Assembly: GCA_963842835.1 (NCBI GenBank) | Contig: CAWJIB010000004.1 | Coordinates: 248,001-312,000 of the forward strand | From: Roseiarcus sp963842835 | GTDB taxonomy: Bacteria > Pseudomonadota > Alphaproteobacteria > Rhizobiales > Beijerinckiaceae | Reading direction: 5' to 3' | Length of the DNA stretch: 64,000 bases | Shown: piece by piece, positions 16,847-25,738 of the stretch | Layout of the letters: each line of letters begins with the position of its first letter | Numbering within the stretch: position 1 is the stretch's first letter | The notes under the pieces: model-generated | What the model was told of the DNA's origin: nothing | Seen by the model: the letters and a program-made list of their open reading frames with translations, nothing else | The model's database searches: none | Made by a program: the position numbers and the translations under genes

Positions 16847-19018
16847 ATGAAAACCGCGATTGTTCCGTTGGAGGGCGCCGCGTCCGGCCTGTTGTCCTCT
16901 CCCGAGCGTTTCATCAACCGCGAATTGTCATGGCTGGAGTTCAACCGCAGGGTGCTCGAAGAATCGAGCAATCTCAACCACCCCCTGCTCGAGCGGCTGC
17001 GCTTTCTCTCGATCTCCGCCGATAACCTCGACGAATTTTTCATGGTGCGCGTCGCCGGCCTCGTCGGCCAGGTGCTGGCGGGGATGACGGAAACTTCCGA
17101 CGACGGCTTCACCCCGGCCGAGCAGCTCGAGCGCATCGGTCTGCGCGTCGCCGAACTCGTCGCTTCGCAGCAGCAGCGCTGGCGCGAGCTACGCGGCGAA
17201 CTCGAGGGCGCTGGGATCGTCATCTGCGACGTGGCCGAACTCGCCAACCACGATCGGCAATGGCTGGAGGATTATTTCCTTCTCCATGTCTTTCCCGTGC
17301 TGACCCCGCTGGCGGTCGACCCGGCGCATCCTTTTCCGTTCATTCCCAATCTCGGTTTTACGCTCGCGCTCGAACTGAAGAGCCTGCACGACCACCGCTC
17401 GATGAGCGCGCTCGTGCGCGTTCCCAGCAAGATCGATCGTTTCGTGAAGCTGCCGGACGCGGGCCTCGCGGGCGTGCAGCGTTTCGTTTCGCTCGAGCAG
17501 ATCATCCTGGCCTTCATCGGCCAGCTCTTCCCCGGCTACAAGGTTACGGGGCAGGGCAGTTTCCGGGTCATCCGCGACAGCGACATCGAAGTCGAGGAAG
17601 AGGCCGAAGACCTCGTGCGCCTTTACGAGAGCGCGCTGAAGCGCCGGCGCCGCGGCTCGGTCATTCGGCTGGAGATCGAAGCGAGCATGCCCGAAGCGTT
17701 GCGCGCCTTCGTCACCGGCGATGTGGACGTCGTTACGTCCGGCGTCGTCCTCATCGAGGGCATGCTCGCGCTCAACGAATTGTCGCAGCTCGTCGCCCTT
17801 GACCGCCCCGACCTCAAGTTTCCGCCGTTCAACCCGCGTTTTCCCGAGCGCGTGCGCGAAAACGGCGGCGATTGCTTCGCAGCGATCCGGCAAAAGGATC
17901 TCGTCGTTCACCACCCCTACGAATCCTTCGACGTCGTCGTGCAGTTTCTCGCCCAGGCGGCGCGCGACCCGAACGTCGTCGCGATCAAGCAGACGCTCTA
18001 CCGCACCTCCGCCGACAGTCCGATCGTGCGCGCGCTGATCGAAGCGGCCGAAGCCGGCAAATCGGTCACCGCGCTCATCGAGTTGAAGGCGCGCTTCGAC
18101 GAAGAGGCGAATATCCGCTGGGCGCGCGATCTCGAACGCGCCGGCGCGCAGGTCGTGTTCGGCTTCATCGAGCTGAAGACCCATGCCAAACTGTCGATGG
18201 TGGTGCGGCGAGAGGGCGGTTCTCTGGTCACCTACTGCCATCTCGGCACCGGCAATTATCATCCCGTCACCGCGCGCATCTACACCGACATTTCCCTTTT
18301 CACCGCCGATCCCGCGATCGGGCGCGACGTGGCGCGCATCTTCAATTTCATCACCGGCTACGCCGAGCCCGACGGGCTGGAGCTGATGGCGATCTCGCCG
18401 TTCACCTTGAAGAAGCGGCTGCTGCGGCACATCGCCGAAGAGATGGCTTTCGCCGAAACCGGCAAGCCGGCGGCGATCTGGGGCAAGTGCAATGCGCTCG
18501 TCGATCCCGAGATCATCGACGCGCTCTATGCGGCGAGCCGCGCGGGCGTCGAAATCGATCTCGTCGTGCGCGGCATCTGCTGCCTGCGGCCCGGCGTGCC
18601 CGGCCTCTCCGACAACATCCGCGTCAAGTCGATCGTCGGGCGCTTTCTCGAGCACGCGCGCATCTACGCGTTCGGCGGCGGCCACGGATTGCCGAGCCGC
18701 AAGGCGCATGTCTACATTTCCTCGGCGGACTTGATGCAGCGCAACCTCGATCGTCGCGTCGAGGCGCTCGTCCCCCTGCGCAATCCGACGGTGCATGAAC
18801 ACGTGCTCAATCAGATCATGGAAGCCAATCTGATGGACAACGAGCAGAGCTTTCGGGTATTGCCCGACGGTTCGAGCGTCAGAATAACGCCGGCCGAGGG
18901 CGAGGAGCCCTTCAACGCGCACAAGTACTTCTTGACCCATCCGAGTCTGTCGGGCCGCGGTCAATCCTTGGCCGAGTCGAGTCCGGGTGCGCTGCCTCAT
19001 CGCAAGCTGCGGGCCTGA
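16847..19018 (+). CDS. ppk: Polyphosphate kinase 1
   Basis: Makes polyphosphate from ATP. The 723-residue protein shows the PPK1 N-terminal segment RFINRELSWLEFNRRVLEE, RLRFLSISADNLDEFFMVRV, the LTPLAVDPAHPFPFIPNLGF block, and the catalytic part THAKLSMVVRREGG (His at about residue 446 is the expected phospho-His) and HLGTGNYHP. The ATG at 16847 follows AAGGAGATCG. It lies 265 bases after purN and is followed by a ppx-like gene, so the cell can make and degrade polyphosphate from this locus. Confidence 0.97.
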   Translation: MKTAIVPLEGAASGLLSSPERFINRELSWLEFNRRVLEESSNLNHPLLERLRFLSISADNLDEFFMVRVAGLVGQVLAGMTETSDDGFTPAEQLERIGLRVAELVASQQQRWRELRGELEGAGIVICDVAELANHDRQWLEDYFLLHVFPVLTPLAVDPAHPFPFIPNLGFTLALELKSLHDHRSMSALVRVPSKIDRFVKLPDAGLAGVQRFVSLEQIILAFIGQLFPGYKVTGQGSFRVIRDSDIEVEEEAEDLVRLYESALKRRRRGSVIRLEIEASMPEALRAFVTGDVDVVTSGVVLIEGMLALNELSQLVALDRPDLKFPPFNPRFPERVRENGGDCFAAIRQKDLVVHHPYESFDVVVQFLAQAARDPNVVAIKQTLYRTSADSPIVRALIEAAEAGKSVTALIELKARFDEEANIRWARDLERAGAQVVFGFIELKTHAKLSMVVRREGGSLVTYCHLGTGNYHPVTARIYTDISLFTADPAIGRDVARIFNFITGYAEPDGLELMAISPFTLKKRLLRHIAEEMAFAETGKPAAIWGKCNALVDPEIIDALYAASRAGVEIDLVVRGICCLRPGVPGLSDNIRVKSIVGRFLEHARIYAFGGGHGLPSRKAHVYISSADLMQRNLDRRVEALVPLRNPTVHEHVLNQIMEANLMDNEQSFRVLPDGSSVRITPAEGEEPFNAHKYFLTHPSLSGRGQSLAESSPGALPHRKLRA

Positions 19019-19140
19019 CGGATCGCGAGCGTCGACGAGCGGAACGGGAGCGGGCTCGCGAAACGATGGCGACGGCGGACGGCGCTCGATCGATTGTGAA
19101 AAGCTCGATCTCGAGGGATCGACCTCGCGGAAAGGCATCA

Positions 19141-20649
19141 ATGTCGGCGTTGGAAGCAAAGGGGCGATTGCCGGGCGAGCCCGTCGCGATCGTCGATATC
19201 GGGTCGAACTCGGTGCGCCTGGTCGCCTACGAGTCCCTGACGCGTGCGCTCACGCCCACATTCAACGAAAAGGTTCTGTGTGGCCTTGGCCGCGGCGTCG
19301 CCATGACGGGCTTTCTGGGCGAGGACGCGGTCGCCAAAGCGCTGGCGGCCCTGCAGCGCTTCAAGGTTCTCTGTCGGACGATGGAAATATCGGACATACG
19401 CGCGGTGGCGACCGCGGCGGTGCGCGACGCCGCCAATGGTCAGCATTTCCTGGAACTGGCGGAGCGGGCGATCGGCTGCGAAATCACGCTGCTGACCGGG
19501 GCGCGCGAGGCGCAGCTGGCGGCGCTCGGCGTCCTCTCCTCGATCCACGAACCCGATGGCGTGGTGGGCGACCTCGGCGGGGGCTCGCTCGAATTGACGG
19601 AAGTGAAGAGCGGCAAGGTCAGTCGCGGCGTGACGTTGCCGCTCGGCGGCTTGTCGCTGATGGAGCTCTCCGAACGCTCGCCGAAGAAGGCGGCGAAAAT
19701 CGCGCGCGACACGCTCGCCAAGGTCAAGGCGCTCGACAATTTGACCGGGCGGACCTTTTACGCCGTCGGCGGCACGTGGCGGTCGCTCGCCCGCCTGCAC
19801 ATGCGCCAGCGCCAGTACCCGATGCATGTCATGCACAATTACGTCATTCCCACCCGCGACGCGCTCGACTTCGCCAAACTGGTCGAACGCATCGAGGCGG
19901 AGGCGCTGTCGTCGATCGAGTTGGTGTCGTCGGCCCGCCGCCCGCTGCTCGCCTACGGCGCCGCGGTGCTGGAGGAGATCATCCGCCGGGCCAATCCCAA
20001 GGAAATCGTCATTTCCGCCCTGGGGGTGCGCGAGGGATTGTTGTTCGAAGCCCTCGCTCCCGCCGAACAAACGCAGGATCCGCTCATCGCGGCGGCGCGG
20101 CAATTCAACCTGCTGCGTTCGCGCGCGCCCGGGCACGCCGAGGAATTGTTCCAGTGGACCAGCCAGTTCCTCGGCACGACGCATCTCGAGGAGACCTCGG
20201 AGGAGACGCGGCTGCGCCATGCCGCCTGCCTGCTGTCCGATATCGCCTGGCGCGCGCATCCGGACTATCGCGGCGAACAATCCTACGATCTCGTCGCCAA
20301 CGCGGCGTTCGTCGGCCTCGACCATTCCTCGCGCGCCTTCCTGGCTCTTGCGGCGTCCTACCGCCACGTGTCGAGCGATCAGGAGGTCAGCGCGCAGGCG
20401 CGCTCGCTCGTGTCGGCGCGACAGCTCGATCGCGCGCGAATCCTCGGCGCCGCGATGCGCGTCGCCTATATCGTTTCGGCTGCCATGCCAGGCATTCTGC
20501 CGCGCACGCCGTTGGTCACCCAGAAGGGCCGCATCACGCTGATGCTGCCGAGCGATCTGGCCCAGCTCAACAGCGACCGGTTGCAGACGCGCTTGCGGCA
20601 ATTCGCCCGCCTTATCGGCGGCGATCCCGAGATCCGGGCTGTGACGTAA
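19141..20649 (+). CDS. ppx: Ppx/GppA phosphatase family protein (exopolyphosphatase)
   Basis: Hydrolyses polyphosphate ends or pppGpp. The 502-residue protein starts SALEAKGRLPGEPVAIVDIG and has the ASKHA nucleotide-binding elements IVDIGSNSVRLVAYE, ATAAVRDAANG, DLGGGSLEL (about residue 141) and ALGVREGLLFE. The C-terminal part is the HD-like helical domain of long Ppx proteins. I choose the ATG at 19141, which follows GGAAAGGCATCA; the frame is open to 19066, where another ATG has a weaker site. It lies directly downstream of ppk. Confidence 0.93.
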   Translation: MSALEAKGRLPGEPVAIVDIGSNSVRLVAYESLTRALTPTFNEKVLCGLGRGVAMTGFLGEDAVAKALAALQRFKVLCRTMEISDIRAVATAAVRDAANGQHFLELAERAIGCEITLLTGAREAQLAALGVLSSIHEPDGVVGDLGGGSLELTEVKSGKVSRGVTLPLGGLSLMELSERSPKKAAKIARDTLAKVKALDNLTGRTFYAVGGTWRSLARLHMRQRQYPMHVMHNYVIPTRDALDFAKLVERIEAEALSSIELVSSARRPLLAYGAAVLEEIIRRANPKEIVISALGVREGLLFEALAPAEQTQDPLIAAARQFNLLRSRAPGHAEELFQWTSQFLGTTHLEETSEETRLRHAACLLSDIAWRAHPDYRGEQSYDLVANAAFVGLDHSSRAFLALAASYRHVSSDQEVSAQARSLVSARQLDRARILGAAMRVAYIVSAAMPGILPRTPLVTQKGRITLMLPSDLAQLNSDRLQTRLRQFARLIGGDPEIRAVT

Positions 20650-20888
20650 AGGACGCACGGGCGCGGACCGAGGTCCGAGCGCGCAAAACCTCGACGCTTC
20701 GAGGCTGTCCGACCGCGCCCGGCGAGCGAAAGGCTTTATTTACAGATTCTGTCGTTTACTCAACGACTGACCGTTGGACCGCGCCCGAAGAAGTCGAGCT
20801 TCGAGTTGCACAGGCTGGGCGTCAGCGCCGTCGAGCGCAGCGCCATCGCCGTCTAGGCGCGATCGCCGCCTTAAGGGAAAGTTTCGTC

Positions 20889-22592
20889 ATGAAACTGGAA
20901 TTTTCGCCCAACCGGGCCTCCGTTCTTCCCCTGCACGAGAGGCGCGAGGCCAGCGCCGATCGCGATCTCGGCCGCCTCGTCTCGCTCAACGGCACCGACG
21001 GGATCATCGCTTGCACCATGACGCCAAACGAAACCGGCGAACATTGGTCGGTCGGTCATCTCATCACGATCGTGCATGGAGATTCACGGCTCATCGGCGT
21101 GGTCTGCGAATTGTCGACCGCCGATCGCCTTTGGAGCGATAGCGAGGCCAACATCGCCTACGTCAAGATCGAACTGAGCGGCGAGATCGTCGACGACGAT
21201 TCCGGCGAGCCGATCTTCTTCCGCGGCATTCGTTCCTATCCCGCGCTGGGCGCCGTCGCGCACCGCATCCGCGCCGAGGATCTCAGGGCGATCTACAGTT
21301 TTCGCGGCGTCCAAGCCGTCGAAATCGGCCGCCTGACCCAGAACGATTCGATTCCCGCCTCGGTCAGTATCGACGAACTCGTCAGTCGGCATTTCGCGGT
21401 GATCGGATCGACCGGCGTCGGCAAGACCACCGCGGTGTCGCTGCTGCTGAAGAAGTGCCTGGCCTCGCGGCCGAAACTGCGCGTGCTCATCGTCGACCCG
21501 CACAACGAATACGCTCGCAATTTTCCCACCAACGCCGTTGTTCTCAATGCCGACAATCTCGAACTGCCGTATTGGATGTTCAAGTTCGAGGAAATCGCCG
21601 ACATCATTTACAGCGGCCGCAAACCGAATTCCGACGAAGTCGACGCGCTCTTCGACGTCATCAAGACCGCCAAAGGCCAGTTCGCCGCGAGCTCCGCCTC
21701 CCTGGTCGCGGCGAGCCCGCTGCGTCGCGCCTCCAGTCCGGACGTCGGCTGGGTCAGCGCGGATACGCCGGTGCCCTATCGCGTCGCCGACATGGTGCAC
21801 ATCATCGACGAATGGCTCGGCAAGCTCGATCAACGATATCCGCGCTCGGATCTTCGCTCGCTGAAACACCGCCTGGAAACGTTGAGCCGCGATCCGCGCT
21901 TCCGTTTCATGTTCGGCAAAGTCGTCGTCGAAGACAACATGTCCAAGGTTATTTCGCGCATCTTCCGCCTGCCGAAGGCGGGCGCGCCGGTTACGATCAT
22001 GCAATTGGCGGGTCTGCCCAACGAGGTCGTCAATTCGCTCGTCTCGGTGCTCGCGCGCATGGCGTTCGAAATCGCGCTTTGGAGCGAGGGGAGCTACGAG
22101 ATCGCGGTGGTGTGCGAAGAGGCCCATCGCTATATCCCCACCGACCGGTCGCAGGCGTTCGGGCCGACTCGCCAAGCCATCGGCCGCATCGCCAAGGAGG
22201 GGCGCAAATACGGCGTCTCGCTCGGGATCGTCACGCAGCGCCCGGCGGAACTCGACGCCACCGTGCTTTCGCAATGTTCGACGATGTTCGCAATGCGTCT
22301 GGCCAACGAGCACGACAAGGCGATCATCCGCTCCGCGGTCGGGGTCTCCTCGGCGAGCACGATCGCGTTTCTGTCGTCGATCGCCGACCGCGAGGCCATC
22401 GCCTTCGGCGAGGCGATCGCCACCCCGATGCGGATGAAATTCGGCGATTACAAACTGGAGGAGGCGCGCACCGCCGCCTCCGGCGCCGACGCGGAGGCGG
22501 AGCCGGAGCCGCGGATGGCCCACCTCGACCTGCGTAAGATCGTTTGCCGGCTGCGCGGCGAACACACGGGCGAAGGCTTCGAGCCTCGCTGA
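20889..22592 (+). CDS. HerA-like P-loop ATPase (DUF87 family)
   Basis: A 567-residue FtsK/HerA-type ATPase. Residues about 1-145 form a small beta-rich N-terminal domain (HAS-barrel-like). Walker A GSTGVGKTTAV is near residue 173, DPHNEYAR near 204, and Walker B VVCEEAHRYIP near 407. The later segment AIGRIAKEGRKYGVSLGIVTQRPAELDATVLSQC is characteristic of HerA. HerA proteins translocate DNA, often with a nuclease such as NurA or in defence systems; no nuclease, SIR2 or TIR gene is adjacent here, so the role is open. The ATG at 20889 follows GGGAAAGTTTCGTC. Confidence 0.88.
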   Translation: MKLEFSPNRASVLPLHERREASADRDLGRLVSLNGTDGIIACTMTPNETGEHWSVGHLITIVHGDSRLIGVVCELSTADRLWSDSEANIAYVKIELSGEIVDDDSGEPIFFRGIRSYPALGAVAHRIRAEDLRAIYSFRGVQAVEIGRLTQNDSIPASVSIDELVSRHFAVIGSTGVGKTTAVSLLLKKCLASRPKLRVLIVDPHNEYARNFPTNAVVLNADNLELPYWMFKFEEIADIIYSGRKPNSDEVDALFDVIKTAKGQFAASSASLVAASPLRRASSPDVGWVSADTPVPYRVADMVHIIDEWLGKLDQRYPRSDLRSLKHRLETLSRDPRFRFMFGKVVVEDNMSKVISRIFRLPKAGAPVTIMQLAGLPNEVVNSLVSVLARMAFEIALWSEGSYEIAVVCEEAHRYIPTDRSQAFGPTRQAIGRIAKEGRKYGVSLGIVTQRPAELDATVLSQCSTMFAMRLANEHDKAIIRSAVGVSSASTIAFLSSIADREAIAFGEAIATPMRMKFGDYKLEEARTAASGADAEAEPEPRMAHLDLRKIVCRLRGEHTGEGFEPR

Positions 22593-22933
22593 GCCGGACA
22601 AGCCCGACCTGTCGCAATCGCGACAAATGTCGGCTTCCGGCCGCGCCGAGCGTCCTGCGGGGATCGGCCCCGCCATCGCCGCGCGGCGCCAGCGCACGAA
22701 TTTTCTCTTTAGGTCACAGGCACTTCGTCCGATATCGGCGAGCCGGCGGCGCGGGCCCCGGCGCGCCGAGCATCCCCTGCGGCGCTGTGGCGCCGATCAT
22801 GCAGTCTTCTCGGCGACAGCGTGAAAAGCGTCCCCGGCCGGGCGAAGATGCGACAAGCCAGGAGCGCGCTTGCGGTGGATTCCCGGCGGTTCATAATGGT
22901 CGATGACGGTGGGACGGGCGGAGGTCGGCGGCG
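22593..22933. other. Intergenic region with a nested inverted repeat
   Basis: No convincing gene. Immediately after the HerA-like stop, bases 22594-22640 can fold: an inner stem TGTCGC/GCGACA with loop AATC, and an outer imperfect stem CCGGACAAGCCCGAC with GTCGGCTTCCGG. There is no T run. It may be a transcript end. The remainder is GC-rich without recognisable signals except the ribosome site of the next gene. Confidence 0.4.
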
Positions 22934-23302
22934 ATGTTCGATCATATCGGCTTTGCGGTGAAGGACGTGGAGGCGAGCCGGAGGTTCTATATCGCCGCTC
23001 TGGCGCCGCTGGGCGCCGGCGTGGCGATGGAGTTCGCCGGCCACGTCGGCATGGGCCGCGACGGAAAGCCGCAACTCTGGTTCAGACAGGGCGATCCGCC
23101 CGCCTCGCGCCTGCATTTGGCGTTCAGCGCGAGAAACCGCGCCCAGGTGGACGCGTTTCACGCCGCCGCGCTGGCGGCCGGGGCCAGAGATAATGGCCCG
23201 CCGGGCTTGCGCCCGCACTATCATCCGAATTATTACGGGGCGTTTGCAATCGACCCCGACGGACACAATATAGAGGCGGTGTGCCATAGTCCGGAGCCCT
23301 GA
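22934..23302 (+). CDS. VOC (glyoxalase/bleomycin-resistance fold) family protein
   Basis: A 122-residue single-chain VOC protein. It begins FDHIGFAVKDVEASRRFYIA, the first beta-alpha-beta unit with a metal-ligand-type His at residue 4, has LHLAFSARNRAQVDAFHAAA in the second unit, and ends YYGAFAIDPDGHNIEAVCH with the conserved Glu. Such proteins are metal-dependent enzymes or binding proteins of many functions; the substrate is unknown. The ATG at 22934 follows GGAGGTCGGCGGCG. It precedes sufB by 79 bases on the same strand. Confidence 0.88.
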   Translation: MFDHIGFAVKDVEASRRFYIAALAPLGAGVAMEFAGHVGMGRDGKPQLWFRQGDPPASRLHLAFSARNRAQVDAFHAAALAAGARDNGPPGLRPHYHPNYYGAFAIDPDGHNIEAVCHSPEP

Positions 23303-23381
23303 CGCGACATAAAGGTCGTGCGCGCATCGTTTTTGACCCCCACCGACGGTCCTTGAAACCGTCCAGGCGAGGAGAAGTCCC

Positions 23382-24851
23382 ATGGCGGCAGTCCAAGAGA
23401 CGGTCGACCGCGTTCGTTCGATTGAAGTGGACGCCTATAAGTACGGTTTCGTTACGGATATCCAGTCCGAGAAGGCGCCCAAAGGCCTCAGCGAAACTAC
23501 CGTACGATTCATTTCCGCTAAGAAGGGCGAGCCGCAATGGCTGCTGGATTGGCGTTTGGACGCCTACCGGCGCTGGCTGACGATGGAGAGGCCGCGCTGG
23601 GCGCGCGTCGACTATCCCGAGATCGACTTTCAGGATCTCTATTATTTCTCGGCTCCGAAATCCGCGCCGGCGCCCAAATCCCTCGACGAAGTCGATCCCG
23701 AGCTTTTGCGAACCTACGCCAAGCTCGGCATTCCGCTTGTCGAACAGGAGATTCTGGCGGGGGTCGAACGGCCGAAGGTCGCGGTCGACGCGGTGTTCGA
23801 TTCGGTCTCCGTCGCGACGACTTTCAAGGCTGAACTCGCCAAGGCCGGCGTAATTTTCTGCTCGTTCTCGGAGGCCGTGCGCGATCACGGCGATCTGGTG
23901 AAGCGCTATCTCGGCTCGGTCGTGCCGCCGACCGACAATTTCTACGCCACGCTCAACTCGGCCGTGTTTTCCGACGGTTCGTTCGTCTATGTGCCGCCGC
24001 GCGTGCGCTGTCCGATGGAGCTTTCGACTTATTTTCGTATTAACGAGAAGAACACCGGTCAGTTCGAGCGCACGCTGATCATCGCCGACAAGGGCGCCTA
24101 CGTGAGCTATCTCGAGGGCTGCACCGCGCCCAAGCGCGACGAGAACCAGCTGCACGCCGCAGTCGTCGAACTCGTCGCCCACGAGGACGCCGAGATCAAA
24201 TATTCGACGGTGCAGAACTGGTACCCCGGCGACGCCGAAGGCAAGGGCGGCATTTACAACTTCGTCACCAAGCGCGGCGACTGCCGCGGCGCGCGCTCGA
24301 AGATTTCCTGGACGCAGGTCGAGACGGGATCGGCGATCACCTGGAAATATCCGTCCTGCATCCTGCGCGGCGACTCCTCGCGCGGCGAATTCTATTCGAT
24401 CGCGATTTCCAACGGACGCCAGCAGGTCGACAGCGGCACCAAGATGATTCATCTCGGCAAGAACACCACGAGCCGCATCATCTCCAAGGGCATCGCCGCC
24501 GGCAAATCGCAGAACACCTATCGCGGCCAGGTTTCGGCGCACCGGCTGGCCGTCGGCGCGCGCAATTTCACCAATTGCAACTCGCTGCTGATCGGCGACC
24601 AGTGCGGCGCTCACACCGTCCCCTATATCGAGGCGAAGAATTCCTCGGCCGTGTTCGAGCACGAAGCGACCACGTCGAAAATCTCCGAAGACCAGCTCTT
24701 CTATTGCCTGCAGCGCGGCCTCTCGGGCGAGGAGGCGACGGCGCTGATCGTCAACGGCTTCGTGCGCGACGTGCTGCAACAGCTGCCGATGGAATTCGCG
24801 GTCGAGGCGCAGAAGTTGATCGCGATCAGCCTCGAGGGGAGCGTGGGATGA
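23382..24851 (+). CDS. sufB: Fe-S cluster assembly protein SufB
   Basis: Scaffold component of the SufBCD complex. The 489-residue protein has the N-terminal region of SufB, then the beta-helix core with NNFYATLNS-like and YVPPRVRCPMELSTYFRIN segments, EGCTAPKRDENQLHAAVVEL, and NCNSLLIGDQCGAHTVPY with the conserved cysteine. The ATG at 23382 follows GAGGAGAAGTCCC. It heads the suf operon here; no IscR-type regulator or first sufS copy is in front. Confidence 0.96.
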   Translation: MAAVQETVDRVRSIEVDAYKYGFVTDIQSEKAPKGLSETTVRFISAKKGEPQWLLDWRLDAYRRWLTMERPRWARVDYPEIDFQDLYYFSAPKSAPAPKSLDEVDPELLRTYAKLGIPLVEQEILAGVERPKVAVDAVFDSVSVATTFKAELAKAGVIFCSFSEAVRDHGDLVKRYLGSVVPPTDNFYATLNSAVFSDGSFVYVPPRVRCPMELSTYFRINEKNTGQFERTLIIADKGAYVSYLEGCTAPKRDENQLHAAVVELVAHEDAEIKYSTVQNWYPGDAEGKGGIYNFVTKRGDCRGARSKISWTQVETGSAITWKYPSCILRGDSSRGEFYSIAISNGRQQVDSGTKMIHLGKNTTSRIISKGIAAGKSQNTYRGQVSAHRLAVGARNFTNCNSLLIGDQCGAHTVPYIEAKNSSAVFEHEATTSKISEDQLFYCLQRGLSGEEATALIVNGFVRDVLQQLPMEFAVEAQKLIAISLEGSVG

Positions 24852-24982
24852 GGAAGCGCGTCCTCGACATCGCCGACGCTGCCTCGCGCGCCGTCCCGCC
24901 TTCTCGGCGCGGCTCGACCCGGAGGTCGCGGAATATTAGCGTAATTTCGTTGGCGAAGGCCAGGAATCAAAGGGTCGCTTGA
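24848..24982 (+). CDS. Possible 44-residue ORF coupled to sufB and sufC
   Basis: The ATG at 24848 overlaps the sufB stop (ATGA), and its own stop overlaps the sufC start (TGATG), so it exactly fills the space between the genes. The product is basic (MRKRVLDIADAASRAVPPSR ... KARNQRVA), with no recognised domain. Codons such as AGG, ATT, AAT and GTA are unlike the neighbours, which argues against strong selection on it. It may only serve to carry ribosomes from sufB to sufC. Confidence 0.3.
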   Translation: MRKRVLDIADAASRAVPPSRRGSTRRSRNISVISLAKARNQRVA

Positions 24983-25731
24983 TGCTCGAAATCAAAAACC
25001 TCAGCGTTGAAATCAAGGGCAAGCCGATCCTCGACGCCCTGAACCTCAGCGTGGCCACCGGCGAAGTCGCGGCGATCATGGGGCCGAACGGTTCGGGAAA
25101 ATCGACGCTGTCCTACGTCATTGCGGGAAAGCCGGACTATGTCGTCACCTCCGGCGAGATTCGGCTCGACGGCCAGAACATCCTCGAACTGGAGCCCGAC
25201 GCACGCGCCGCGCTCGGCGTATTTCTCGCCTTTCAATATCCGATCGAAATTCCCGGCGTCGCAACCATGACCTTCCTCAAGGCCGCGCTCAACGCGCAGC
25301 GCCGCGCGCGGGGCGCGGCCGATCTGACGACGCCCGATTTCATGCGCGCGGTGCGCGGCGCCGCGCAGAGCCTGAAGATCGATCCCGACATGCTCAAGCG
25401 TCCGCTCAACGTCGGCTTTTCCGGCGGCGAGAAGAAGCGCATGGAGATCTTGCAGATGACGCTGCTCGCGCCGCGCCTGGGCGTGCTCGACGAGACCAAC
25501 TCGGGGCTCGACATCGACGCGCTGCGCATCGTCGCCGAGGGCGTCAATGCGCTGCGCGATCCCAAGCGGTCCTTCCTCGTCATCACGCACTACCAGCGGC
25601 TGCTCGAATACATCAAGCCGGACGTGGTGCACGTCATGGCCAAGGGCCGCATCGTCAAGTCGGGCGGGCCCGAGCTGGCGCTGGAATTGGAGCGCAACGG
25701 CTACCGCGACTATGCGAGCGCGGCAGCGTGA
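24982..25731 (+). CDS. sufC: Fe-S cluster assembly ATPase SufC
   Basis: ABC-type ATPase of the SufBCD complex, 249 residues. Walker A GPNGSGKST is near residue 35, the signature FSGGEKKRMEI near 146, and the Walker B region LGVLDETNSGLDIDAL near 169; VITHYQRLLEYIKPD holds the H-loop. The ATG at 24982 follows AAAGGGTCGCTTG. The family reads DE at the Walker B Glu as here. It lies in line with sufB and sufD. Confidence 0.97.
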   Translation: MLEIKNLSVEIKGKPILDALNLSVATGEVAAIMGPNGSGKSTLSYVIAGKPDYVVTSGEIRLDGQNILELEPDARAALGVFLAFQYPIEIPGVATMTFLKAALNAQRRARGAADLTTPDFMRAVRGAAQSLKIDPDMLKRPLNVGFSGGEKKRMEILQMTLLAPRLGVLDETNSGLDIDALRIVAEGVNALRDPKRSFLVITHYQRLLEYIKPDVVHVMAKGRIVKSGGPELALELERNGYRDYASAAA

Positions 25732-25738
25732 GAACGGC

